64,000 nt of DNA from Acidobacteriota bacterium (GTDB taxonomy: Bacteria > Acidobacteriota > Blastocatellia > Pyrinomonadales > Pyrinomonadaceae), in NCBI GenBank assembly GCA_016700075.1, contig CP065000.1, positions 2,604,001-2,668,000 of the forward strand, written 5' to 3'. The notes below the pieces were generated by a model. That model ran no database searches. It was not told where the DNA came from and saw only the letters and a list, made by a program, of their open reading frames with translations. Positions 1 through 8,112 of this stretch are shown in pieces. Each line of letters opens with the position of its first letter. The stretch's first letter is position 1. The position numbers and the translations under genes were made by a program.

Positions 1-174
1 GAAAACCGGGTCGTCAAAGTCAAACTCGATCCTGCCAAGTTGGGAAAGCTTGGCCAGCTCCCAGAGAACAATATCGGAGATCGCCAGAGATTGTCCGCGG
101 ATCAGGTCTCGTTCGTCGGGAGGCAATTCTCCGTATAACGCGCCCAGCAGTATATGAGTATCAAGATTCAGCAT
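1..174 (-). CDS. PIN-domain toxin (VapC-like), truncated by window edge
   Basis: Only the first 58 residues are in the window; the C-terminal part lies beyond base 1. The start ATG at 174-172 overlaps the end of the antitoxin gene by 14 bp. The sequence begins MLNLDTHILLGAL, giving the first PIN-domain acidic residue at Asp5 at the end of a hydrophobic strand. The segment SDIVLWELAKL follows, with Glu39 in the place of the second conserved acid. PIN toxins of this kind are Mg2+-dependent RNases that usually cleave tRNA or rRNA and are neutralised by the neighbouring antitoxin. The family call rests on these two motifs and the gene order; the last acidic residues cannot be seen. Confidence 0.8.
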   Translation of the reverse strand, partial: MLNLDTHILLGALYGELPPDERDLIRGQSLAISDIVLWELAKLSQLGRIEFDFDDPVF

Positions 175-391
175 CCCATTTGATCCCGGTGGACATGATA
201 TCGCCGTGTATCTTTATCGATCCCTTCATTGAGCCGAATATCTCGAAATCATCGTCCTTGATCGGAATGACCTTGGCGACAGGCTTACCCCGCTTCTCCA
301 CGATGATCCCATCAGCCCCTAAATGATCAAATATCTGCAGGCATTTTGCTTTGAATTCTGTTGCACTTATTGTTTGTGTCTTAGTTTTCAT
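161..391 (-). CDS. Phd/YefM-type antitoxin
   Basis: A 76-residue protein from ATG at 391 (an in-frame GTG at 397 would add two residues). It begins MKTKTQTISATEFKAKCL, the usual Phd/YefM DNA-binding N-terminus, and continues with VEKRGKPVAKVIPI, the beta-hairpin signature of the family. The acidic C-terminal half (DDDFEIFGSMKG) would wrap the toxin. The gene precedes and overlaps the PIN-domain toxin gene, so the two are almost certainly co-translated. Antitoxins of this class normally repress their own promoter, which fits the direct repeat just upstream. Confidence 0.85.
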   Translation of the reverse strand: MKTKTQTISATEFKAKCLQIFDHLGADGIIVEKRGKPVAKVIPIKDDDFEIFGSMKGSIKIHGDIMSTGIKWDAES

Positions 392-400
392 ACCCACAAC

Positions 401-431
401 ATTTTAGCACATGACCAGTCAGATGACCAGT
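401..431 (-). promoter_or_regulatory. Promoter and candidate operator of the toxin-antitoxin operon
   Basis: Read on the minus strand there is a -35-like TGGTCA, a 17-bp spacer and a -10-like TAAAAT (at 406-401), ending about 10 bp before the antitoxin ATG, so the transcript would have almost no leader. The 9-bp motif ACTGGTCAT occurs twice as a direct repeat, 12 bp apart, covering the -35 box and spacer. That is where a self-repressing antitoxin would bind. The repeat is directly visible; its role is inferred. Confidence 0.5.
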
Positions 432-444
432 TAAATCAACCATG

Positions 445-2217
445 CTATTCCGGGATCCCGACTCGTCTGACCAATTCCTTAAATCGCGGGTCGTCCCGCA
501 GAGAACTAAGTGGTAATCGAATTTTGAGTTCTGCGATCTGTGGTTCGCGTTGATCATACGCTTTGTTCAGGTATTCAAACGCTTTATCCTTGTCCCCGAG
601 TCGGGCATAGTCGACAGCAATTCGAAAGGCCGGTAGATAAGCATTTTTATCCTTCTCCAGACTTGATCTCTGACTGTCCAGTTGAATGTCTATTTGCTTT
701 TGCACAAAGCCCTTATAACCGTCTTTTTCAAAAGCTAGTTGGAGGTCCTTAATGTTTTCCGGGCTAACGCCAAAGAGTAGTTTGATCTGGATAAGGCGTT
801 GCTCAACGGCCTCGGAATACATGCCCTTGGCTTCATAAACGTCGGCGAGGTTATGGCGAGGACTCGGGGCGTCCGGAAACAACTCAATGGTTTTCTTAAA
901 CTGAGCAATTGCTTCGTCCCGCTTGCCTCCAAGTTCAATCACTCTACCTTTTTGGTTATTTATGACCATCGACAACGGGTCAAGTTCAATAGCTTTATTT
1001 ATCTCCGATAGCGCTTGGTCGCCATTTCCCGAAAAATGATAGACCTCCGCAAGCCATTGATAAGCTGACGGATACTTTGGGTCGAGTTCGATCGATCTCT
1101 TTAGTTCTCTCTCAGCACCTTTAAGATCATAATCATAGTTGGTCAAGATCTGACCGAGCGAAGCATGGGCTTCCGCCAGATTTGGGTCAATTTCGAGGGC
1201 TTTCTGTACCGCCTGTTTTGCCAGCGGCATATATTCATTTGGCCTGAACGCGCCGTAATACGGCATCAAGGCCAATGTGTCGGCGAGTCCGGTGTGGGCC
1301 AGGGCATAGTTCGGGTCAACGGCGATCGCTTGCTGGAAATACTCTCTGGCTTTTTGAAAGTCTTCGGTCTTTCGTTTGTTCCAGTGAAAACGCCCCTTTA
1401 GGTAAAGCTGCTGTGCTTCGGAACTGGTCGTGTTAGTTTTGCTGACCCGCTCCTGTTCAATTGCCGTCAATTTCGAACGAAGTTTATCCGAAACAGTTTT
1501 AGCGATCTCGCTCTGCAATGAAACCAGATCGGATTGTTTGCGATTGTATTGCTCGCTCCAGATCACATCCTGAGTCTCGGTGTTGACGAGTTCGAGACTC
1601 AATTTCAGATCATCACCGCGTTGGGAAACCCTTCCCAACAAAACCGCTTGCACCTTCAATTCTTCCCCGATCTTCTTCGGCGAAGCGTCTTTGCCTTTGT
1701 AATAAAAAACCGTACTTCTTGCCTTTACCGACAAATTAGGAATATTCGACAAACTGCTGATCAATGTTTCCGTCATTCCGTCTGACAGATATTCAACATC
1801 CGCATTCCCGCTCTCATTGACGAACGGCATCACTGCGATGGAATTGATCTGCCCGCCGCCAGCTGAACTGAGATATCGGTAACCAACAAATCCGACAACC
1901 AGAAGGGCAACCGCAAGCGCCGCGGTGATCAGCGGCTTCGCCCGCCTGTCAGAACCACCTGCGGTAGCGGGTGGTTGAAGAATGGCGGTTTTCACGTCCG
2001 TCTCGTCTGTGGGCTGTGATAAACCGCCCGGTTCTGGCACAAACGACGTGCCAGTGCTGCCGGAACCGGCAACCGCCGCAGGTGGTACCGACAAGATCGC
2101 CGTCGCCGGCTCGTCAGGCGATGGCACCGATCCCTGTACAAGCGCATTTCCGTCCTCAAGACAATACAGCAGCGTGTCGTCGTAATAATCCCGCCTGCAT
2201 TCAGGACATCGTTTCAT
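445..2217 (-). CDS. Zinc-ribbon / TolB-like / TPR membrane protein (lone paralogue)
   Basis: A 590-residue protein of the same family as the five-gene array at 36.7-45.8 kb. It has a short cysteine motif at residues 4-19 (CPEC then YYDDTLLYC), a Pro/Gly/Thr-rich linker to about residue 95, one membrane helix at about 96-116, then a TolB/FlgO-like domain starting INSIAVMPFVNESG. TPR repeats follow from about residue 270, and the protein ends with the family motif DDPRFKELVRRVGIPE. The likely topology is cytoplasmic zinc ribbon and exported TPR domain. In acidobacteria similar TolB/TPR modules are often fused to Ser/Thr kinases; here the kinase is absent. Linker residues 81-88 (QPPATAGG) are encoded by a palindromic repeat. 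Function unknown. Confidence 0.8.
   Translation of the reverse strand: MKRCPECRRDYYDDTLLYCLEDGNALVQGSVPSPDEPATAILSVPPAAVAGSGSTGTSFVPEPGGLSQPTDETDVKTAILQPPATAGGSDRRAKPLITAALAVALLVVGFVGYRYLSSAGGGQINSIAVMPFVNESGNADVEYLSDGMTETLISSLSNIPNLSVKARSTVFYYKGKDASPKKIGEELKVQAVLLGRVSQRGDDLKLSLELVNTETQDVIWSEQYNRKQSDLVSLQSEIAKTVSDKLRSKLTAIEQERVSKTNTTSSEAQQLYLKGRFHWNKRKTEDFQKAREYFQQAIAVDPNYALAHTGLADTLALMPYYGAFRPNEYMPLAKQAVQKALEIDPNLAEAHASLGQILTNYDYDLKGAERELKRSIELDPKYPSAYQWLAEVYHFSGNGDQALSEINKAIELDPLSMVINNQKGRVIELGGKRDEAIAQFKKTIELFPDAPSPRHNLADVYEAKGMYSEAVEQRLIQIKLLFGVSPENIKDLQLAFEKDGYKGFVQKQIDIQLDSQRSSLEKDKNAYLPAFRIAVDYARLGDKDKAFEYLNKAYDQREPQIAELKIRLPLSSLRDDPRFKELVRRVGIPE
1953..1976. repeat. Palindromic repeat, family B, inside a coding linker
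   Basis: A 24-bp inverted repeat with outer arms AACCACC and GGTGGTT, preceded by the head GTCAG. The same 24-mer is found exactly inside hemW (8244-8267) and, but for its first base, between genes at 57090-57112. It is read in frame as QPPATAGG on the minus strand. A more decayed relative lies at about 2068-2090 in the same linker. Confidence 0.85.
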
Positions 2218-2411
2218 ATTTCACCGAACATTGAGGGGTGCCGAAACTTTTTATTGAAAACTCACGAATTATAGCATCAAAGAGGTGAAAACACCGTTTT
2301 CATCGGCACTCCGGCAGTGTTTAGGAATCTGCTATCGGAAAAGGCAGTTTGTCCGCTGACTGAGGTAATTGTTAGAATTAGTCGAAATCAATTTTTGGAG
2401 GACCCTCATAA

Positions 2412-2996
2412 ATGAAACGAGCATTTTTTACGTTTTTTGCGGTTGTCGCACTTGCCTTTGCGGTCAATGCGCAGGGCATCAACATCGGCGATACGATGGA
2501 AAATTTCACGCTGCAGGGAACGGACGGTAAGACGCACAGCCTGAACGACCTGAAAGGCAAGAACGGAGCCGTGGTGATGTTCCTGTCGGCACAGTGCCCC
2601 GTCGTAAAGCTTTACATTGAGCGTATCAACAAGGTCGCCGCCGAATACGAAGCAAAAGGCATCAAATTCATCGGCATCAATTCCAACCACACCGAATCGC
2701 TCGAATGGGTCACGAGCGATGCGAAAGAGAATTTCCCGAGTTTTCCGATGCTGATCGACAAGGGCAACAAGCTTGCGGACAAACTCGGTGCGACCGTTAC
2801 GCCCGAAGCCTATTTCGTGGGTGCAGACAATAAACTGCTCTATCACGGAGCCATCGACAACGACCGCAGCGGCAAGAATATTCAAGAGCAGTACCTGCGT
2901 GCCGCATTTGAATCAAAGCTCGGCGGCAAGGCCATCGAACGCACCAAGGCGAATGCCTTCGGCTGCACTATCAAGCGTCTCGAAGCTGAAAAGTAA
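2412..2996 (+). CDS. Exported thioredoxin-fold (AhpC/TSA-like) protein
   Basis: 194 residues with an N-terminal signal sequence ending near VNAQ. The mature part is a redoxin fold: GDTMENFTLQGTDGKTHSL, then VVMFLSAQCPVVK, then the cis-Pro region ATVTPEAYFV. Only the first cysteine of the usual CxxC is kept (CPVV), as in one-Cys peroxiredoxin-like proteins, so simple disulfide exchange is less likely than peroxide or thiol sensing. It is followed one base after its stop codon by a TlpA-type thioredoxin, and the pair probably forms a periplasmic redox unit. A good ribosome site (TTGGAGG) lies before the ATG. Confidence 0.8.
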   Translation: MKRAFFTFFAVVALAFAVNAQGINIGDTMENFTLQGTDGKTHSLNDLKGKNGAVVMFLSAQCPVVKLYIERINKVAAEYEAKGIKFIGINSNHTESLEWVTSDAKENFPSFPMLIDKGNKLADKLGATVTPEAYFVGADNKLLYHGAIDNDRSGKNIQEQYLRAAFESKLGGKAIERTKANAFGCTIKRLEAEK

Positions 2997-2997
2997 G

Positions 2998-3564
2998 ATG
3001 CGTTTTATGCGAATTGCACGTTTTGCGGCGTCGGCGGCCATTGCCGCCTTCGCCGTTTTATTTTTTGCCGTAGATGCGGCGGCACAGCGTTCCGCCGCAC
3101 CGCCTAAAGCTGTTCCCGTCGCTGTCGACGGGCCAAAGATCACACAGGTTGACATCGACGGCCTTCGCGGGCTCTTGAAACCGAACGGCAAGCCGCTTCT
3201 CATAAACTTTTGGGCGACGTGGTGCGAACCCTGCCGCGAAGAATTCCCCGATCTGATAAAGATCGACGACGAATTCCGCGGAAAGATCGATTTCATCACC
3301 ATTTCGCTGGATGACGTCGATGATATGACGACCGTCGTACCGCGTTTTCTCGGCGAAATGAAGGCCACTATGCCTGCCTATTTGCTGCACACGGCAGATC
3401 CGGACGCGGCGATCAAGCTGGTCTCGGAAAAATGGACAGGCGTTCTGCCGCTGACCATTCTTTATAATGCTGACGGCTCCGTATCGTATCTGCGCATGGG
3501 CAAGGTCCGCTACATTCCGCTCGCCGAGGAAGTGAAAAAAGCCCTCGCGGCCGGCGCAAAATAG
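2998..3564 (+). CDS. TlpA/ResA-like exported thioredoxin
   Basis: 188 residues starting at ATG 2998, immediately after the stop codon of the upstream redoxin. An Ala-rich signal sequence or membrane anchor spans about residues 5-29. The catalytic motif is FWATWCEPCREEFP (WCxPC), with the cis-Pro segment TGVLPLTILYNADG later on. TlpA/ResA proteins reduce disulfides outside the cytoplasm, for instance during cytochrome c maturation. No cytochrome gene is adjacent here. The overlap with the upstream gene argues for co-translation. Confidence 0.85.
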   Translation: MRFMRIARFAASAAIAAFAVLFFAVDAAAQRSAAPPKAVPVAVDGPKITQVDIDGLRGLLKPNGKPLLINFWATWCEPCREEFPDLIKIDDEFRGKIDFITISLDDVDDMTTVVPRFLGEMKATMPAYLLHTADPDAAIKLVSEKWTGVLPLTILYNADGSVSYLRMGKVRYIPLAEEVKKALAAGAK

Positions 3565-3571
3565 AAAAGGC

Positions 3572-4072
3572 ATGTTCCGCCATATCGAAGATTTTCAAAA
3601 CGCCTGGCACTATGAGGCCGAGATCACGGGCAAGATGTTTGCACGGCTGACCGACGCGTCGCTCGGGCAAAAGGTAGCTCCCGACGGCCGCAGCCTCGGT
3701 TTCATCGCATGGCACATCACGCTCACGCTCGGCGAAATGCTTGGCAAGGTGGGCCTTGTCATCGATTGTCCATCCGAAGATTCGCAGTGTCCCGCGACCG
3801 CCGCTGAAATAACTGCCGCATTTGAGAAGGCAGCCGCATCCGTGACCGATGCCGTCAACGCGAACTGGACCGATGAGACGCTGTTGATCGAGGACGACAT
3901 GTACGGCGAAACGTGGTCACGCGGCATGACGCTCTTTTACCTCATCGCACACCAGGGCCATCACCGCGGCCAAATGACCGTTCTGATGCGTCAGGCTGGC
4001 CTCACCGTGCCCGGAGTTTACGGCCCTGCACGCGAGGAATGGGCCGAAATGGGCTTACCTGCGTTGGATTAG
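3572..4072 (+). CDS. DinB-family protein
   Basis: 166 residues matching the DinB/YfiT four-helix fold. The three metal-binding histidines of the family can be placed at GFIAWHITLTLGEM (first), and at LIAHQGHHRGQMTVLMRQ (second and third). The family includes metal-dependent thiol transferases and many proteins of unknown role. It starts 7 bp after the thioredoxin gene and is probably co-transcribed with it, ending at a palindrome with a T-rich tail. Confidence 0.8.
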   Translation: MFRHIEDFQNAWHYEAEITGKMFARLTDASLGQKVAPDGRSLGFIAWHITLTLGEMLGKVGLVIDCPSEDSQCPATAAEITAAFEKAAASVTDAVNANWTDETLLIEDDMYGETWSRGMTLFYLIAHQGHHRGQMTVLMRQAGLTVPGVYGPAREEWAEMGLPALD

Positions 4073-4094
4073 CTGAATTGCAACGCGTTGGAAC

Positions 4095-4121
4095 GCGGGC
4101 ATCCTTGCCCGCATTTTCTTT
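4095..4121 (+). terminator. Palindrome with T-rich tail (terminator or REP-like)
   Basis: Arms GCGGGCA and TGCCCGC enclose a 4-base loop and are followed by ATTTTCTTT. It lies 23 bp after the DinB-family stop codon and so could end the redoxin-TlpA-DinB transcript. The compact shape also resembles the REP-like palindromes elsewhere in the window. Confidence 0.5.
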
Positions 4122-4220
4122 GGACCGCTCTCTCCAATTTCCCGTTCCCCACAAATCGACATCCTTTGCCCAAAACGATAAGATGACAGTTTCGTTTTAC
4201 TGACGGGAAGTTAACAGAAG

Positions 4221-6485
4221 ATGAACGAAACGACCATCACGCCTGACATCGTTGCACAGCACAATCTCACCGCCGACGAATACGAACGCATCATCTCGAT
4301 ACTCGGCCGCGAGCCGAATCTGACCGAACTCGGCGTTTTCAGCGTGATGTGGTCGGAGCATTGTTCGTATAGATCTTCCCGCGTGCATCTGAAACGCCTG
4401 CCCACACGCGGCACTCGCGTTATCGTGCCGCCGGGCGAGAATGCGGGCGTCGTGGACATCGGCGACGACTGGTGCGTGGCGTTCAAGGTCGAATCGCACA
4501 ATCACCCTTCGTTCATTGAGCCTTTTCAGGGAGCAGCGACCGGCGTCGGCGGCATTCTTCGCGACGTCTTCACGATGGGTGCACGCCCCGTTGCAGCGAT
4601 GAATTCGCTCCGCTTCGGGCCGCTTGATCATCCGCAGCACGGCAACCGCAACCGCTCCATACTCAAAGGCTGCGTGGAAGGCATCGGGCATTACGGCAAC
4701 TGCTTCGGCGTGCCGACCATCGGAGGCGAGGTCGTTTTTGACGAGAGCTACAGCCTGAATCCGCTCGTCAACGCCTTCGCGCTCGGCATCGTCCGCAAGG
4801 ATCAGATATTTTTCGGCAAGGCCGAAGGCATCGGCAATCCGGTGCTTTACGTCGGTGCGAAAACCGGCCGCGACGGCATTCACGGTGCGACGATGGCTTC
4901 GGCGGAATTCGACGACGCCGCTCTCGAAAAACGACCGACCGTTCAGGTCGGCGACCCTTTTCTGGAAAAGCTCCTGCTCGAGGCCTGTCTCGAAGCGATG
5001 CGTTCCGGTGCCATCGAAGGCATACAGGACATGGGCGCCGCGGGCCTGACGTCATCGTCGGTCGAAATGGCGGCGCGTGCCGGCAACGGCCTGGAAATTG
5101 ACCTTACGCTCGTCCCGCAGCGTGAAACCGGCATGACGGCGTACGAGATGATGCTCTCAGAATCGCAGGAGCGTATGCTGATCGTCGCCCGCAAAGGCCG
5201 CGAAAAAGAGGTCGTCGAGATCTTCAGCAAATGGGAGCTCGACGCCGTCGTTATCGGCAAGGTCGTCGAAGGCGACCGCCTGAAGATATTCCACAACGGC
5301 GTCCTCGAGGCCGACCTGCCCGTTATGGCGCTCACCGACGAGGCGCCGAAATACGAAAGGCCGATGGCGGCAGTCGATAGTGGAGAGGAAAGAGCGGAGA
5401 GTCCGCTTTCCGCAACTATTAATTCTCAACTTCCAAATATCAACTCCGCTGACGCTCTTCGTCGCCTGCTCGCATCGCCGAACATTGCTTCTAAACATTG
5501 GGTTTACGAACAATACGATTCGATGGTGCGCACGAATACTGCGGTTCTGCCTGGAGCGGACGCCGCTGTAATTCGCGTCAAGGAAACGCGCCGTGCGATC
5601 GCGATGTGCCTCGACGGGCCGGGCCGCTACGTCGCAGTGAACGCCAAAGAAGGTGCGAAACACGCCGTCGCCGAGGCCGCACGAAACGTCGTCTGCGTCG
5701 GTGCCGAGCCCATCGCCGTTACCAATTGCCTGAATTTCGCATCGCCCGAACGCCCCGAAGTGATGCGTTCATTTTCGGACGTTATCGACGGCATGGCAGA
5801 GGCTTGCACCGCATTTGAAACGCCCGTCGTATCCGGCAATGTGTCGTTCTATAACGAAACCGACGGCAAAGGCATTTTGCCGACGCCGACCATCGGCATG
5901 GTCGGGCTCATTCACGACACGCGCAAGATCATCACGCAGGGCTTCAAACGCAAGGGCGACCTGATCGCGCTCATCGGAACGACCGGCGATGACCTTACGG
6001 TCAGCGAATTTGCATCCGCCGTGCTCGGCATTTCCACCGAAGCGATGATCTCGGGCGGCAGTCTTCCCGCGATCGACCTGGCACTTGAGAAACGCATTCA
6101 CGACGTCATTCTGCACCTTGCCGATGCGTCGCTGATAAGTTCGGCACACGACTGCTCGGAAGGCGGGCTTGCGGTAGCCATCGCCGAAAGCTGTTTTTCG
6201 TCGCTTGATCGTGATACTTTAGGTGCGGCGATAGACCTGCCGGCGTCGGTACTTTCTGATGCGGCGGCCCTTTTCGCCGAATCGCCGTCACGCATCGTCA
6301 TCAGTTTTGCACCCGAATTCGCCGCCCGCGTCCGCGAGATCGCAGCGGACCTTCCTTTTGCGATTATCGGGGCAGTCGAATCGGGCACTTTCCGCATCTC
6401 AATCGGCGGAAACGCCGTTATCGAAGCCGACACAGCAGAGCTGGAAGCGATCTGGCGTAATTCACTCGAACTACAACTTACATAA
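4221..6485 (+). CDS. purL: Phosphoribosylformylglycinamidine synthase subunit II
   Basis: 754 residues, the size of the small-type PurL that works with PurS and PurQ. It converts FGAR to FGAM with ATP and ammonia in purine synthesis. Family blocks are clear: MWSEHCSYRSS, VESHNHPSFIEPFQGAATG, GVGGILRDVFTMGARP and, in the second half, VSGNVSFYNET and HDCSEGGLAVA. purS and purQ are not in the window. Residues about 388-410, at the join between the two AIRS-like halves, carry a Ser/Glu-rich segment (EERAESPLSATINSQ) whose DNA contains an inverted repeat. Confidence 0.95.
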   Translation: MNETTITPDIVAQHNLTADEYERIISILGREPNLTELGVFSVMWSEHCSYRSSRVHLKRLPTRGTRVIVPPGENAGVVDIGDDWCVAFKVESHNHPSFIEPFQGAATGVGGILRDVFTMGARPVAAMNSLRFGPLDHPQHGNRNRSILKGCVEGIGHYGNCFGVPTIGGEVVFDESYSLNPLVNAFALGIVRKDQIFFGKAEGIGNPVLYVGAKTGRDGIHGATMASAEFDDAALEKRPTVQVGDPFLEKLLLEACLEAMRSGAIEGIQDMGAAGLTSSSVEMAARAGNGLEIDLTLVPQRETGMTAYEMMLSESQERMLIVARKGREKEVVEIFSKWELDAVVIGKVVEGDRLKIFHNGVLEADLPVMALTDEAPKYERPMAAVDSGEERAESPLSATINSQLPNINSADALRRLLASPNIASKHWVYEQYDSMVRTNTAVLPGADAAVIRVKETRRAIAMCLDGPGRYVAVNAKEGAKHAVAEAARNVVCVGAEPIAVTNCLNFASPERPEVMRSFSDVIDGMAEACTAFETPVVSGNVSFYNETDGKGILPTPTIGMVGLIHDTRKIITQGFKRKGDLIALIGTTGDDLTVSEFASAVLGISTEAMISGGSLPAIDLALEKRIHDVILHLADASLISSAHDCSEGGLAVAIAESCFSSLDRDTLGAAIDLPASVLSDAAALFAESPSRIVISFAPEFAARVREIAADLPFAIIGAVESGTFRISIGGNAVIEADTAELEAIWRNSLELQLT
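5380..5450. repeat. Inverted-repeat insert inside purL
   Basis: GGAAAGAGCGGA pairs with TCCGCTTTCC around a 3-base loop with one bulged base. The surrounding stretch is rich in A and T and unlike the GC-rich codon use of the rest of purL. It encodes a non-conserved Ser/Asn-rich loop between the two halves of the enzyme. The hairpin is directly visible; the view that it is an inserted element is inferred. Confidence 0.5.
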
Positions 6486-6506
6486 CACGGCGCCTTGGTG
6501 TGCCGT

Positions 6507-8084
6507 ATGCCGTTTATGCAGGAAACGACCACTGAGCAGCCGGAACTCGAACGTCCCGACACTTTTTATTTCCGCATCCTCGACCGCATCGAGCGCATCG
6601 GGAACGCCATACCGAATCCGGCGTTCCTGTTCTTCATCCTCGCGATGCTGGCATTGCTGCTCTCGGCCGTGGTCTCGTGGGCGGGACTTTCGGTCACGCA
6701 TCCGGGAACGGGCGAAGAGGTCCGTGCGGTCAACCTGCTCACGGTCGAGGGACTGCACAAGATCCTCACAGGCCTCGTCACTAATTTCACCGGTTTCGCA
6801 CCGCTCGGCGTCGTACTGGTCGGCATCATGGGAATTGCGGTCGCCGAAGCAAGCGGCCTTATCTCCGCAGGCCTTAGAATTCTGGTCCTTTCGTCGCCGC
6901 GTCGTCTGCTGACGGCGGTCGTCGTTTTCGCGGGCGTCATTTCCAATATGGCGTCCGACATCGGATACGTCGTGCTGACACCGCTTGCGGCTATGCTGTT
7001 CCTCGCTGTCGGCCGCCATCCGTTGGCGGGCCTCGCGGCCGCTTTTGCGGGCGTTTCGGGCGGTTTTTCGGCGAATCTGCTGCTAGCACCGACCGATGCT
7101 CTTCTCGCGGGACTGACGCAGGAAGGCGCACGTATCATCGATCCGTCGTATATCGTCACGCCCGCCGCGAACTACTATTTCCTTGCGGCATCGACATTTC
7201 TGGTGACCATTCTCGGCACATGGATCACCGAAAAGGTCGTCGTTCCGAAACTCGGCGAATACAAAGGCGACGTCAAACCCGAAAGCCTCGACCGTCTTTC
7301 AAAAGAAGAAAAACGCGGACTATTCGCAACGCTCGCCGTAACGGCGGTGATCGTCGGCGTCGTCCTGCTCGGCCTCGTGCCCGAGAACGGATTTCTGCGC
7401 GATCTGAAAACGGGCAGCGTGCTCCGCTCGCCGTTCCTGACGGGCATCATATCGTTCATCTTTTTCGGCGGCGTCGTGCTCGGCTGCGTTTACGGCTTTG
7501 TTTCGCGGTCCTTTAAGGGCATCGACGACGTCATACGCGCGATGGAAAACTCAATGCGCACGATGTCCGTCTATCTTGTGCTGGCGTTTTTTGCGGCTCA
7601 GTTCGTAGCATTTTTCAATTGGTCGAATCTGGGCATCATCCTCGCCGTCGAAGGAGCCGAACTGCTGCGTTCGCTGGAACTCGGCGGCGTCACGCTGATC
7701 ATCTCGTTCGTCATTCTTTCGATCCTGCTCGATCTTTTCATCGGTTCTGCATCGGCAAAATGGGCCGTAATGGCGCCGGTTTTCGTCCCTATGCTGATGC
7801 TGCTCGGCTATTCGCCCGAGCTGACGCAGGCCTGCTACCGCATCGGCGACAGCGTCTGCAATATCATCACGCCGCTGATGTCGTATTTCCCGCTCATCGT
7901 CGCTTTTGCCCAAAAATACGACCCCAAGGCCGGCATCGGCACCATCATGTCGATGATGATGCCGTATTCGTTCGTCTTCTTCATCGGCTGGACGATCTTC
8001 CTGGTCATCTGGTTCCTGTTCGGGCTGCCGCTTGGTCCCGGAGCGGGAATTTACTATGAGGTCGGCGGCACTCCGGCGCCGTAA
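6507..8084 (+). CDS. AbgT-family transporter
   Basis: 525 residues from ATG 6507 (TTG 6495 and ATG 6516 are alternatives). The protein is strongly hydrophobic with about a dozen membrane helices and shows AbgT-family blocks such as NPAFLFFILAMLALL, GFAPLGVVLVGIMGIAVAE, SNMASDIGYVVLTPL and FFNWSNLG. AbgT proteins were first described as importers of p-aminobenzoyl-glutamate; others export sulfonamides by proton exchange. Substrate cannot be told from sequence. It starts about 20 bp after purL and may share its transcript. Confidence 0.85.
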   Translation: MPFMQETTTEQPELERPDTFYFRILDRIERIGNAIPNPAFLFFILAMLALLLSAVVSWAGLSVTHPGTGEEVRAVNLLTVEGLHKILTGLVTNFTGFAPLGVVLVGIMGIAVAEASGLISAGLRILVLSSPRRLLTAVVVFAGVISNMASDIGYVVLTPLAAMLFLAVGRHPLAGLAAAFAGVSGGFSANLLLAPTDALLAGLTQEGARIIDPSYIVTPAANYYFLAASTFLVTILGTWITEKVVVPKLGEYKGDVKPESLDRLSKEEKRGLFATLAVTAVIVGVVLLGLVPENGFLRDLKTGSVLRSPFLTGIISFIFFGGVVLGCVYGFVSRSFKGIDDVIRAMENSMRTMSVYLVLAFFAAQFVAFFNWSNLGIILAVEGAELLRSLELGGVTLIISFVILSILLDLFIGSASAKWAVMAPVFVPMLMLLGYSPELTQACYRIGDSVCNIITPLMSYFPLIVAFAQKYDPKAGIGTIMSMMMPYSFVFFIGWTIFLVIWFLFGLPLGPGAGIYYEVGGTPAP

Positions 8085-8112
8085 ACTTGTTTGGCGGTGA
8101 TATCATTTTTCC

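Noticed and set aside
2280..2330. Hairpin upstream of the redoxin gene as a regulator
   Set aside because: GGTGAAAAC and GTTTTCATC can pair, but there is no T-run and no second copy; it was not strong enough to list.
4116..4220. Possible small gene or RNA before purL
   Set aside because: No convincing ribosome site, frame or hairpin; it is more likely the purL promoter region.
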